Shown here in pieces: positions 16,138 through 24,510 of a stretch of 32,464 nt of DNA. Source of the stretch: Burkholderiaceae bacterium (lineage in GTDB: Bacteria > Pseudomonadota > Gammaproteobacteria > Burkholderiales > Burkholderiaceae_D); assembly GCA_018882935.1 (NCBI GenBank), contig VERA01000024.1, positions 1-32,464 on the forward strand. Reading direction: 5' to 3'. The notes beneath the pieces were generated by a model. The model saw only the letters and a program-made list of their open reading frames with translations. It searched no databases and had not been told where the DNA came from. Each line of letters opens with the position of its first letter. The stretch's first letter is position 1. A program made the position numbers and the translations under genes.

Positions 16138-16177
16138 TTCTGTATTCATACTGCATCAACCGCCGCTGAATACAGAA
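16138..16177. promoter_or_regulatory. 11-bp inverted repeat upstream of an unknown gene
   Basis: TTCTGTATTCA (16138-16148) and TGAATACAGAA (16167-16177) are exact inverted repeats separated by 18 bases. They lie between the CoA-transferase stop and the unknown gene at 16245. No T-run follows, so it is not a typical terminator. It may be an operator or an RNA hairpin in the leader. Confidence 0.6.
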
Positions 16178-16244
16178 CTTGCTGATCTGGCTGGGGTACG
16201 GAACTTGGCGCACCCCTGCTCATCGATCGCACGAGGTATTCAAC

Positions 16245-17708
16245 GTGACTCCAAATTCTCCCCACAATTACGGTGCTCAATATCCCTCCGTACCCGATTC
16301 ATCCGTGAGCGACACATCGACCAATCCGAGCGCAGCGGCTGACCTATTCGATTCAAGGCCAGGTGGCGACATTCGGGAAAAATCGGTGCTCGATCGGATG
16401 AGAGAAGTACTCACCAATTTTTCAGCACGATGCCGTGAGGCTTCTGAGTGGGTACAACAAAAGTGGGCCGTATTAAGCCAAGGGTCTGGCGTAGATTTCG
16501 ACATCGGCGTGATATCTAAGCCAAGAAATTTTCAGCGACGGCAACTACCAGATGATTTATTGCAGGGACTTCTTCGTATAGATGCCGAAAAAAGAAAAGC
16601 ATCGGCTGAAGTAGCGTTTATTGAGAGTCATGATGAAATACCACTGGAAGCATTAGCTGATAAGGATATGGATGAACAGGCATTCGAAAACTATACAAAA
16701 CTCTGTAGGCACGAAGGAAAACAATTAGGAACTATTTCATGCCCTCACAATTTCAATGACGCCGCAGTCCGTTATGCGAAAGTGTTTATTGGTCAGGTAG
16801 AAAAGCGTAAGGCGACAGCAGAGCAAAAACAGGCCGAGTTTTGGCTCTCAAGTGCTGATCAGGAAAAATTTGAAGGTGCAAAGCTGTTGTTGGCGCAGCA
16901 GGATGACCAAGCTTCCAAGAAGCTTGCAGAAGCAGCATCCCAATTGGGGCAAGTTCATAAGAATTCCTCGCACCACTACCTCAGTTTTATGACGTGGCGT
17001 GAGTGGCGAAACGACATGTCACAAAAGCCAAATGATACTGAGTTTAGTATCGACGCTGCACTTGCCTACGCTACTCAATTGATGGAGGATTATGCCGGTA
17101 AGGATGTTGCTGCAGGCTCCCAAATGAAAGCCTTGCTAAATGATGCGGCAGAACTGATCAATAAGAAACAATTTTATGCTGACCTGTACGATAATCTCTT
17201 GATGCTAGAAACAATGAGCTCCTTGATTGCCGAAATCAGAGCGCCAGAGCCTGATTTATTGGAGGCTGCTCAGATTAAAATCCCGCACTCAATCATACCT
17301 ACACCCACACAAGCATCCACATCCACGCCCACACCCACACAAGCATCCACATCCACGCCTGCGGCTACGCCTACACTGCCACCGCCACGAGATCGCACAA
17401 GACAACCGGTAACATACTCAACTCTCTACAGTATTCCAGAGTTGTCGACATTTGAACCCGATGTTCAATCGATTGGCTACGCAAAATTGAACCAATTTTT
17501 TTCGGACTATGGCGCACTGGTGGATAAAGGTACGATCACGATTGACCCCAGTGATACTTTTTTTGCGCTCACCGCTGCTACGGCAGCAGATTTTCTAAAC
17601 AAAGCGAGTGCTTCGCCTGAGGGGGTAGAATCAACGATGTTCGCTGCAGCTAATTTTCTTATCAGCGAGTATCGAAAGTATCATGCTAAGCAACGCAGTG
17701 CGAATTAA
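16245..17708 (+). CDS. Unknown protein with polar N-terminus and Thr/Pro-rich linker
   Basis: I do not recognise this gene. The GTG at 16245, with GAGGT 7 bases upstream, gives 487 residues; the frame opens earlier at 16179. The first 45 residues are polar and rich in Ser, Asn, Pro and Thr with no signal peptide, a composition often seen in secreted effectors. Residues about 45-345 are charged and strongly helical, with stretches such as EKRKATAEQKQAEFW that may form coiled coils. Residues 353-372 are a perfect ten-residue repeat (TPTQASTSTP twice), within a Pro/Thr-rich linker. A C-terminal helical part follows. There are no membrane helices. The DNA is visibly AT-richer than its housekeeping neighbours, suggesting transfer. 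It ends 8 bases before the convergent tal gene. Confidence 0.7.
   Translation: MTPNSPHNYGAQYPSVPDSSVSDTSTNPSAAADLFDSRPGGDIREKSVLDRMREVLTNFSARCREASEWVQQKWAVLSQGSGVDFDIGVISKPRNFQRRQLPDDLLQGLLRIDAEKRKASAEVAFIESHDEIPLEALADKDMDEQAFENYTKLCRHEGKQLGTISCPHNFNDAAVRYAKVFIGQVEKRKATAEQKQAEFWLSSADQEKFEGAKLLLAQQDDQASKKLAEAASQLGQVHKNSSHHYLSFMTWREWRNDMSQKPNDTEFSIDAALAYATQLMEDYAGKDVAAGSQMKALLNDAAELINKKQFYADLYDNLLMLETMSSLIAEIRAPEPDLLEAAQIKIPHSIIPTPTQASTSTPTPTQASTSTPAATPTLPPPRDRTRQPVTYSTLYSIPELSTFEPDVQSIGYAKLNQFFSDYGALVDKGTITIDPSDTFFALTAATAADFLNKASASPEGVESTMFAAANFLISEYRKYHAKQRSAN
17301..17360 (+). repeat. 30-bp coding tandem duplication
   Basis: Two adjacent 30-bp copies (17301-17330 and 17331-17360) differ only at the last base. 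They encode TPTQASTSTP twice in the linker of the unknown protein. Frame is preserved. The near identity indicates a recent duplication. Confidence 0.95.
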
Positions 17709-17716
17709 TGGTCTCA

Positions 17717-18655
17717 TCACGCTCTCAGAGCGTCGACGAGTTGTTCCAGCTTCACCGAATCCGCACAAAACAGCCGTATACCTTCGGCCAGTTTCTCGGT
17801 CGCCATCGCATCTTCGTTTAATGCGAGTCGAAATGCTTTTTCATCCAGACTGATCTTTTGTAAGTCAGCCTGAACAGCCTGTACTGTTGATAGCTTGCGC
17901 TGTAGTGGTGCCTGCGTCTCACTCAGTTTTTGCAGCAGTTCAGGACTAATCGTTAGCAGATCGCAACCGGCGAGTTCAAGGATTTGCGAAGTATTTCTGA
18001 AGCTCGCGCCCATCACTTCGGTGCTGTAGCCGAACTTCTTGTAGTAGGTATAGATACCTTTTACCGACTGCACGCCGGGATCATCCGCCCCGCTATACTC
18101 ATTGCCGGTGGCTTTCTTATACCAGTCATAAATACGACCGACAAAGGGCGAGATCAGTTGTGCGCCGGCTTCTGCGCATGCGATGGCTTGCGGCAGTGAG
18201 AACAGCAAAGTCATATTGCAGCGTATATCCTCTTGCTGCAGTACTTTAGCTGCACAGATACCTTCCCAGGTCGAGGCAATCTTGATTAGTACGCGCTCTC
18301 TTGAGATACCTGCGGCTTCATACAGCGCGATGAGCTGACGTGCTTTTGCAATCGTACCCTCGGTATCGAACGAGAGCCGGGCATCGGTTTCAGTTGAGAC
18401 GCGTCCCGGAATAATCGCGAGAATCTTCAAGCCAAAGGCAATCAATAAATGATCAATGATGGTGCCAGTCGATGCGCCACGATGCGCTTGCACAGTCTGC
18501 TCCAGTAGCGGGCGGTACTCGGGCTTTTGCACTGCCTTCAGGATCAGCGAGGGATTAGTTGTGGCATCCTGTGGCTGAAAGGTTTGCATCGCATGGAAAT
18601 CACCCGTATCCGCGACAACAGTGGTGTACTGCTTGAGTTGTTCGAGTTGGTTCAT
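17717..18655 (-). CDS. tal: Transaldolase
   Basis: Transaldolase moves a dihydroxyacetone unit from sedoheptulose 7-phosphate to glyceraldehyde 3-phosphate in the non-oxidative pentose phosphate pathway. The 312-residue protein is the E. coli TalB type. Motifs are VVADTGDF with Asp17, [21 protein letters not shown] with the Schiff-base Lys125 and CNMTLLFS. The start [20 protein letters not shown] fits the family. It lies downstream of pgi on the minus strand with a 78-base, AT-rich gap, a common Burkholderiales pair. The gene ends very close to the convergent unknown gene. Confidence 0.96.
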   Translation of the reverse strand: MNQLEQLKQYTTVVADTGDFHAMQTFQPQDATTNPSLILKAVQKPEYRPLLEQTVQAHRGASTGTIIDHLLIAFGLKILAIIPGRVSTETDARLSFDTEGTIAKARQLIALYEAAGISRERVLIKIASTWEGICAAKVLQQEDIRCNMTLLFSLPQAIACAEAGAQLISPFVGRIYDWYKKATGNEYSGADDPGVQSVKGIYTYYKKFGYSTEVMGASFRNTSQILELAGCDLLTISPELLQKLSETQAPLQRKLSTVQAVQADLQKISLDEKAFRLALNEDAMATEKLAEGIRLFCADSVKLEQLVDALRA

Positions 18656-18733
18656 GAGTGGTGCTGGGTTGCAGGAAATAAAAATAAAATAGTCACTGTA
18701 CGACTAACCGATAAACAATTTTGGCTTTACGCT

Positions 18734-20341
18734 TTAGCGAGTTGTTAGGCTGCGCGCCCGAGCAATTAACGCTGCGGTTGAGCTATCGTGAGGATATGCC
18801 ATAGCCGAGCCGTCAAGCTCAGCCAGAATACGCAAAGCGAGTGTCTTGCCCAGCTCCACACCCCACTGATCAAAGCTATTGATATTCCAGAGCACGCCTA
18901 GTACGAAGGTCTTGTGCTCGTACAGCGCGATCAATGCGCCAAGTGTTGCGGGTGTCAGCTTTTCCATCAGCAGCATGTTACTCGGCCGGTTACCTGGAAA
19001 AATACGGTGGGGTGGCAGTGAAGGGTCTTGTACGCCATTCATTAATGCCTCGGCTTGCGCAAAGCAATTTGCCAGTAACGCACGATGCTGATCTGGTAGA
19101 TCATGTGTGGCCGTGAGCGCAACGATAAAATCTACCGGAATAAGATCGGTTCCCTGATGCAGCATCTGGAAATAGGCGTGCTGGTTATTGGTGCCTGCGC
19201 TGCCCCAGATCACGGGTGAGGTTTTCATTGATACCGGCTCACCGTTACGCGTGACGCGCTTGCCGTTACTCTCCATGTCGAGCTGTTGCAGGTAAGCGGG
19301 GAAGTGACGTAGATCTTCGTGATACGGTGCAATCAGTTGCGAGCTGGTTTCAAAAAATTCACGGTACCAAAAAGCGATCAAGGCCAGGATCACCGGCATA
19401 TTGGCGTTCAATGGCGCATGCTGAAAATGCGCATCCATTGCATGAGCGCCGGATAAAAACGCGCGGAAGTGATCGGTGCCGATTGCGATCAGCAAAGATA
19501 ATCCGATCGACGACCAAATCGAAAACCGTCCGCCCACCCAATCGCGGAAGGGAAACATATTTTCGGCAGCGATACCAAATTCGGTCACCGCCGATGTATT
19601 GGTTGATACGGCTACGAAATGTGCCGCTAAATCTTTTTCTTTTGCATGCTGCAAAAACCAGCGACGCGCAGCATGCGCATTGAGCATGGTTTCTTGGGTG
19701 GTAAAGGATTTTGATGCGACGATAAACAGTGTGCTCGCCGGGTCAAGATTAGCGAGTGTGGCAACCGTCGCGTGGCCATCCACATTCGATAAAAAATGAA
19801 ATCGCAAGCGTGGATGCGCATAGGTGCGCAACGCGGCAACCGTCATCATCGGCCCAAGGTCTGAGCCACCGATACCGATGTTCACCACGTCCGTGATCAC
19901 TTTACCGCTATAACCTTTCCAATCGCCTTGTCGTACACGCTCGGCGAATAAGGCCATGCGCGCCAACTCATGCTGTATCTCGCCAACCAGCTCTTCGCCA
20001 TCGACGTTCAAGTGCGCCTCTGGCGGTAGGCGAAGCGCAGTGTGTAGTACGGAACGCTGCTCACTCACATTGATGCGATCGCCGCGAAACATCGCATCGC
20101 GCAGCTGGGCCACGCCCCGCATCTGCGCGAAATTGGTCAGCAGCTCAAGCGTTTGGTGATTGAGATGGTTTTTAGCGTAATCCAGACACAAGCCTGCTGC
20201 CTCTAGTGTGAAGCGCGATGCGCGGCTTGCATCTTGTTGAAATAGTTCAGTTAGGCGCCACTCGCGTGCTTGTGCCGCGTGGCTGACCAAGGCCGCTAGC
20301 TCGGGCGAATCAGGCGAGGGGGTCAGACTAGGCTTGCTCAT
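18734..20341 (-). CDS. pgi: Glucose-6-phosphate isomerase
   Basis: Phosphoglucose isomerase interconverts glucose 6-phosphate and fructose 6-phosphate. Signatures are DVVNIGIGGSDLGP, SKSFTTQETMLNA (phosphate binding), WVGGRFSIWSSIGLS, GSAGTNNQHAYFQ with the catalytic His, and FDQWGVELGK with the catalytic Lys. Starting at ATG 20341 gives 535 residues and an N-terminus that aligns well with the family. The frame stays open to a TTG at 20389, which would add 16 unusual residues and span a GC hairpin. No good Shine-Dalgarno is seen before 20341. Same strand as tal, which lies downstream. Divergent from the LuxR-type gene. Confidence 0.95.
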   Translation of the reverse strand: MSKPSLTPSPDSPELAALVSHAAQAREWRLTELFQQDASRASRFTLEAAGLCLDYAKNHLNHQTLELLTNFAQMRGVAQLRDAMFRGDRINVSEQRSVLHTALRLPPEAHLNVDGEELVGEIQHELARMALFAERVRQGDWKGYSGKVITDVVNIGIGGSDLGPMMTVAALRTYAHPRLRFHFLSNVDGHATVATLANLDPASTLFIVASKSFTTQETMLNAHAARRWFLQHAKEKDLAAHFVAVSTNTSAVTEFGIAAENMFPFRDWVGGRFSIWSSIGLSLLIAIGTDHFRAFLSGAHAMDAHFQHAPLNANMPVILALIAFWYREFFETSSQLIAPYHEDLRHFPAYLQQLDMESNGKRVTRNGEPVSMKTSPVIWGSAGTNNQHAYFQMLHQGTDLIPVDFIVALTATHDLPDQHRALLANCFAQAEALMNGVQDPSLPPHRIFPGNRPSNMLLMEKLTPATLGALIALYEHKTFVLGVLWNINSFDQWGVELGKTLALRILAELDGSAMAYPHDSSTAALIARARSLTTR

Positions 20342-20354
20342 GGGCAGGATGGAT

Positions 20355-20418
20355 GCCGGTTCATCCCGGCGGTTGGTATGGCTCAGCAATTTCAGGTGAT
20401 GCGGATGATAACCGCATC
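20355..20418 (-). promoter_or_regulatory. Two hairpins upstream of pgi
   Basis: GCCGG (20355-20359) pairs with CCGGC (20366-20370), just before the likely pgi start. GATGCGG (20398-20404) pairs with CCGCATC (20412-20418) around a 7-base loop. Both arms are exact. They could be leader RNA structures or an operator; nothing links them to a known regulator. Confidence 0.4.
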
Positions 20419-20626
20419 AAAGTGCTTCGACGTATTGCGATCGCCGATCTGTTTCTGCTGGGAAAATAAATGAGGAAAATTCCCCCAAGTGTTCGCTAGA
20501 CGATAAAACATCTCGCATATCGCTCATTTTTGTGTTGTCAAACATACAAAATTTCGGTACGTTTCTAAAAAAGCAATCCGATATTCGAACAACCCAAAGC
20601 CGCCCAGTGGGGCAAAGGAGCGCGAC

Positions 20627-21637
20627 ATGCAGGCTTTCTCGACCACGGTTAGAGATCTCTACGCATTGGCGGAGTACGCCGCACCAGAGCAATTTCTGGA
20701 ACGTGCGATTAATCTGCTGCAGATGTGGATACGATTTGATGGGGCGATTTTTGGCACAGGAGAGAAATCGAACCCGCAATCAGTAACCCGACTGATTTCC
20801 GCAGAAAGCCAGCACGAAGCTACCGTGCCGGAGACCGTGCTGGCGCGTGAAGCCCAGCAAGATGACCCGGTCGCCAGGGGTATTCGTAATGCCCCGATGT
20901 CGCCCTCGCGTGGCGGTATCCGGGAGTTGTACCGCAAGAAGCGGACCGGCAAAAAAGAGCAATCGCTAACCCGCAGTGGGCCACGCTCATTGATGGATGA
21001 GCTGGGGCTGTGTCATTTAATGTTCCATGGTGACGATCCGAAAAAAGTACAACCGGCGCGCTGGATCGTGCTTTACCGGCAGCAGGATGTACGGTTCGCT
21101 GAGACCGATGCGGCCTGCCTGCATGGCTTGTGGATTCACCTCTCGCGCGCACTCGCAATCAACCGCACCCGTACCTTGGAGCGACTCTCCAAGCCAGGCG
21201 CTCGTCGCGACAACCTGAGCGTGACCGGACTGATACATGACGATGGTCGCGTTGAAATTGCTGATCAGCGCTTCTTTGATTTATTAGCGCGCGAGTGGCC
21301 GGAACTCGCCCCTGATTTTATCCCTGAGGGTGCATTACAACTTCTGAATGAAGGAAAAGTTTTTCGAGGGCGGCAGGTCGAGATATCGTCGACGCGTCAG
21401 GCTGGTTCGCTGCTCTGTCGTATCCGGCCGATTGATGTGATGGAGGTGTTGTCGCCGCGAGAATTTGTCGTGGCACGGCGCTTCGCTGCAGGTATGAGCC
21501 ACAAGCAGATCGCGCGCGAGTTGGGCGTCTCGCATCACACTGTCCGGAATCAATTGGCCCATCTGTACCGCAAACTGGATCTGCACAACAAGGGCGCATT
21601 GGCTCAATATCTGGCTGCGAATCAGGTATCAGCGTGA
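20627..21637 (+). CDS. LuxR-family transcriptional regulator
   Basis: The 336-residue protein has a C-terminal LuxR/GerE helix-turn-helix at about 273-330: LSPREFVVARRFAAGMSHKQIARELGVSHHTVRNQLAHLYRKLDLHNK. The N-terminal 260 residues do not look like a receiver domain or a clear autoinducer-binding domain, so the signal is unknown. A clear AAAGGAG (20614-20620) lies 6 bases before the ATG. It sits alone between divergent pgi and codirectional rpiA, with no luxI-type synthase or sensor kinase nearby, so it is an orphan. Regulation of the adjoining sugar-phosphate genes is possible but is inference only. Confidence 0.88.
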   Translation: MQAFSTTVRDLYALAEYAAPEQFLERAINLLQMWIRFDGAIFGTGEKSNPQSVTRLISAESQHEATVPETVLAREAQQDDPVARGIRNAPMSPSRGGIRELYRKKRTGKKEQSLTRSGPRSLMDELGLCHLMFHGDDPKKVQPARWIVLYRQQDVRFAETDAACLHGLWIHLSRALAINRTRTLERLSKPGARRDNLSVTGLIHDDGRVEIADQRFFDLLAREWPELAPDFIPEGALQLLNEGKVFRGRQVEISSTRQAGSLLCRIRPIDVMEVLSPREFVVARRFAAGMSHKQIARELGVSHHTVRNQLAHLYRKLDLHNKGALAQYLAANQVSA

Positions 21638-21701
21638 GATTTACCCTGGCTGGGGTGGATTTCCTGAAGTGCTTACACCCTGAAATCGGTTGGTCATCCG
21701 A

Positions 21702-21707
21702 TACAAT
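21702..21707 (+). promoter_or_regulatory. Possible -10 element for rpiA
   Basis: TACAAT lies 27 bases before the rpiA start in the 96-base gap after the LuxR-type gene, followed by a G/C-rich stretch. The matching -35 is weak, so rpiA may have its own promoter or be read through from the regulator gene. Confidence 0.4.
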
Positions 21708-21733
21708 GCGCGCTTTGACTGACTGAGCGCGAA

Positions 21734-22405
21734 ATGACGCAAGACGAACTCAAGCAAGCAGTTGCGCATGCGGCGATTCGCTATGTGGTAGAAGGCGAAA
21801 TCGTTGGCGTTGGCACCGGCTCTACCGCTAATTTTTTTATCGACGCACTCGGTGAGATCCGCCATCGTATCAAAGGAGCAGTAGCCTCTTCCGAAGCAAC
21901 TGCCGCGCGCTTAGTGGCACGCGGTGTACCCGTCTTCGATCTTAACCACATTGATCAGATACCGGTATACATCGACGGCGCTGACGAGATCGACCACAGC
22001 GGCGCCATGATCAAAGGCGGCGGTGGCGCGCTCACGCGCGAAAAAATCGTGGCATCTGTCGCAGAAAAATTTATCTGTATTGCCGATCAGTCAAAGCTGG
22101 TCGATGTATTGGGTAAGTACCCGCTACCGGTGGAAGTGATTCCGATGGCGACCAGCTCGGTGATACGGTCGCTACGCGCGCTCGGCGCTGAGCCAGTGCT
22201 GCGTATGCGCGATGGCGCACCCTACGTTACCGATAACCACGGCTATATTCTTGATTTACGTGGTTTACAGATTTACGAGCCAAAAGTGCTGGAGCAGCAG
22301 ATTAATCAGTTACCCGGCGTGGTGAGCGTTGGTTTGTTTGCCTTGAAAGGCGCGGCGGTGTGTTTGCTAGGGACTGAACAAGGCGTACGCGCCATCGAGT
22401 ATTAA
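21734..22405 (+). CDS. rpiA: Ribose-5-phosphate isomerase A
   Basis: RpiA interconverts ribose 5-phosphate and ribulose 5-phosphate. The latter is also the substrate of RibB encoded in this window. The 223-residue protein has VGTGST (26-31), the active-site motif DGADE (81-85) and [11 protein letters not shown] (94-104), with length typical of the family. The start is [15 protein letters not shown], as in Proteobacterial RpiA. It is followed after 30 bases by the convergent end of the macro-domain-like gene, with no obvious terminator. Confidence 0.96.
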   Translation: MTQDELKQAVAHAAIRYVVEGEIVGVGTGSTANFFIDALGEIRHRIKGAVASSEATAARLVARGVPVFDLNHIDQIPVYIDGADEIDHSGAMIKGGGGALTREKIVASVAEKFICIADQSKLVDVLGKYPLPVEVIPMATSSVIRSLRALGAEPVLRMRDGAPYVTDNHGYILDLRGLQIYEPKVLEQQINQLPGVVSVGLFALKGAAVCLLGTEQGVRAIEY

Positions 22406-22435
22406 CTGTTTTTGAAGAGGGTTCTGCCAGGAATC

Positions 22436-24037
22436 TCACCCCAAGCCAAGTCTGGCCGCAGTAATGGCAAGTGTGTGTTGAATGCTCATCAAAGAGTTTC
22501 GACCGGTGAAGCCCTCGAATGATGTATCGAATTTGAGCCCGTTCCCGGCCAGTGAAGAAGCATCACCAGGGATTAATAGCAGGTCGCCCTGTTCAATCCA
22601 ATCTTTGGGTTCGCCTTCAATTTTTTCGGGATCGCGCGGCAATGGCCCGAGAAATTCGATTGACACACCTTGCGGTAGTTTGCCAGCGATTCGCTGACAG
22701 AATGAATCATTAATGTCGCTAAAGCCAATTTTTATATCTTCGCCAGCCAGTTGTTGGGTTACCTCAGCGAGTGCAGTTGCGATGATATCTCTGGCCTGTT
22801 CTTTAGATACATCATTCAGCATGCCGAGAAATACGCCAGCACCGATCGCTGAAAGAACAACTCGTTGACAGGGTTTGTTGTCGTTAACCCAATCGAGAAT
22901 TTGGTTCTTGATCGTTTCAGTGGCAATCTTGAACTCGTCTGCTTTAAGCGACGCCCTCCCCAGTGTTGTAGAGCCGTCGGTATAGGTCTTGAACTCTGGC
23001 TGGGCCGCATTGTCCAATGCTGGCATAGTCACCGTCAGCGTTTTTATTCTCTTTATTGTTCCATCTTCGCGTCGCATCTGCGTATCCATTGCCAGAGAAA
23101 CTTGGCTACCAGGCGCTAGATCAGCATCCTTTCGTTCAGTGTAGCTATGCCCCACACCAAGCACTTCCTTGGTGAAATCTAAGCCATTTTTATCTTCAGC
23201 TTTGCCGTCTTGTACCCACGCATTTTCTACCCAGTCTCGCCTCATCTGCATATTCACTAAATCTCTTTCCAAGCATTTTCCTCTCACAGTAGCAGGATCA
23301 AGACTCTCGCTACTGTACGCTCTAAGTGACCCGATCAGATCGAGAAGTGTTAATCCAGGCTTTGCCAGAACATCGGCAAAATTGTCTCCCTGAAAGGGTT
23401 TCATGCATTCCAGATAGTTGAAGGCGACTGCCTTAAACTCAGGAAAGTTGGGATGGGATTTGAAAGAAGGTGGCGCGGTATCCAGTATTTTCTCGAGCGA
23501 CTGTTCGGGCGTTGGGGTCACGCTATCGATGGCACTGATGGCAGGAGCAGATTGAATCATTGGTACGTAGTTTATATTTATCAGAAAGCCGCCAGGTGCG
23601 AGTCCTTTTTTTCTCTCATTTTCACCCGCGACATTGTTTTCAATTTTGCTGGATGAATTATGTTCAATGATGTTTTTCTTTAGTACATCGAGTTTTGAGA
23701 TAGTTTTGGTGGCATCTTCCTCTGTACCGAAGAAGCTATAACGATGCGTGCGTAGCAAGTCATGTAATTCCGATTTTTGCTTCGAACTGAGCTGTAAACC
23801 TTCTTGTGATAGCCCCTCGGGCGGTTCAGGGACGATACCCATCAGGAAATGGGCTACAGCCTCGGCTTCATGCTGATTTTCTGGTTTCTTAAGATGGCTG
23901 ATCGCCTGCTCAAGAAATTTTTGTAGGCCGGGCGTCTCGAACAGGTGCTGTTCCTTCGACCCTTGTTTTTTTTGAGTCGCCTCCATCCTGCCAAAAAAGT
24001 CTTGCAGGTTGATCTCTCTGGCTGCTACACGATCCAT
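22436..24037 (-). CDS. Unknown protein with a macro-domain-like C-terminus
   Basis: The family is not certain. The ATG at 24037, preceded by GGGAG, gives 533 residues. The N-terminal 150 residues are polar, helical and charged, without signal peptide or membrane helix. The C-terminal 140 residues contain VVLSAIGAGVFLGML (about 394-408), a run of helix ending EDIKIGFSDIND, then GDLLLIPGDASSLAGNGLK followed by a Asp-rich FDTSFEGFTGR segment. This order resembles ADP-ribose-binding macro domains of the PARG-like/effector type (GxGVF-loop, then an Asn/Gly-rich substrate loop). I infer possible ADP-ribose binding or hydrolysis. The DNA is clearly AT-richer than neighbours, suggesting acquired DNA. 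It converges on rpiA. Confidence 0.6.
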   Translation of the reverse strand: MDRVAAREINLQDFFGRMEATQKKQGSKEQHLFETPGLQKFLEQAISHLKKPENQHEAEAVAHFLMGIVPEPPEGLSQEGLQLSSKQKSELHDLLRTHRYSFFGTEEDATKTISKLDVLKKNIIEHNSSSKIENNVAGENERKKGLAPGGFLININYVPMIQSAPAISAIDSVTPTPEQSLEKILDTAPPSFKSHPNFPEFKAVAFNYLECMKPFQGDNFADVLAKPGLTLLDLIGSLRAYSSESLDPATVRGKCLERDLVNMQMRRDWVENAWVQDGKAEDKNGLDFTKEVLGVGHSYTERKDADLAPGSQVSLAMDTQMRREDGTIKRIKTLTVTMPALDNAAQPEFKTYTDGSTTLGRASLKADEFKIATETIKNQILDWVNDNKPCQRVVLSAIGAGVFLGMLNDVSKEQARDIIATALAEVTQQLAGEDIKIGFSDINDSFCQRIAGKLPQGVSIEFLGPLPRDPEKIEGEPKDWIEQGDLLLIPGDASSLAGNGLKFDTSFEGFTGRNSLMSIQHTLAITAARLGLG

Positions 24038-24148
24038 TGCCACTCCCGCCTAGAATTACTACGCCCCGATAGTTTCTCGGATTGTTACAGTCGGGTTGTT
24101 GCAAGATCTGCAGCCGATTGCCTAGGCGCTGCACTATGTTGGCAGCCA

Positions 24149-24173
24149 CAAAAAAGCCCGCACTCGGCGGGCT
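24149..24173 (-). terminator. Rho-independent terminator of argA-yggX
   Basis: On the minus strand, AGCCCGC and GCGGGCT (24173-24167 and 24161-24155) form a 7-bp stem with a 5-base loop, followed directly by TTTTTTG. It lies 22 bases after the yggX stop and in the right orientation to end that transcript. Confidence 0.9.
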
Positions 24174-24195
24174 CTTGGGCTTGCATGTAAGTTAG

Positions 24196-24468
24196 CTAAG
24201 CTGAGGGTGGTACGTAGCCGACCGCCTCATCGGCACCCTCACCGAAGAAATGCCGCTCCATCTGCGTTGCCAGATACTTCCGGGCGCGTACATCTGCCAG
24301 ATTCAGCCGGTTCTCATTCACCAACATCGTTTGGTGTTTTAGCCATGCTGCCCAAGCCTCTTTCGAAACGCTCTCCCAGATTTTCTTGCCCAGATCGCCC
24401 GGGTAGGGGGGGAAATCGAGGCCTTCGGCTTCTTTGTTCAGTTTGATGCAGTGAACTGTACGGGTCAT
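24196..24468 (-). CDS. yggX: Fe(2+)-trafficking protein YggX
   Basis: This 90-residue protein starts [21 protein letters not shown], with the conserved Cys7, and carries [32 protein letters not shown], the family core. YggX proteins help supply or protect iron for Fe-S clusters and give resistance to oxidative stress. Length is normal. It follows argA by 42 bases on the same strand and is followed by a strong terminator, so the two probably form an operon. Confidence 0.95.
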   Translation of the reverse strand: MTRTVHCIKLNKEAEGLDFPPYPGDLGKKIWESVSKEAWAAWLKHQTMLVNENRLNLADVRARKYLATQMERHFFGEGADEAVGYVPPSA

Positions 24469-24510
24469 GAAACACTCCAGCTAAGTGGTATTGAAAGATT
24501 GGGGGACTAT

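Noticed and set aside
17720-17732. Palindrome CGCTCTCAGAGCG at the end of tal
   Set aside because: The loop would be a single base and no T-run follows, so it is not a usable terminator hairpin.
20342-20389. Longer pgi starting at TTG 20389
   Set aside because: The extra 16 residues do not fit the family, and the segment carries a GC hairpin next to the better ATG at 20341.
24047-24128. 7-bp inverted repeat CGCCTAG/CTAGGCG between the macro-domain-like gene and yggX
   Set aside because: The arms are short and 68 bases apart; chance is a sufficient explanation.
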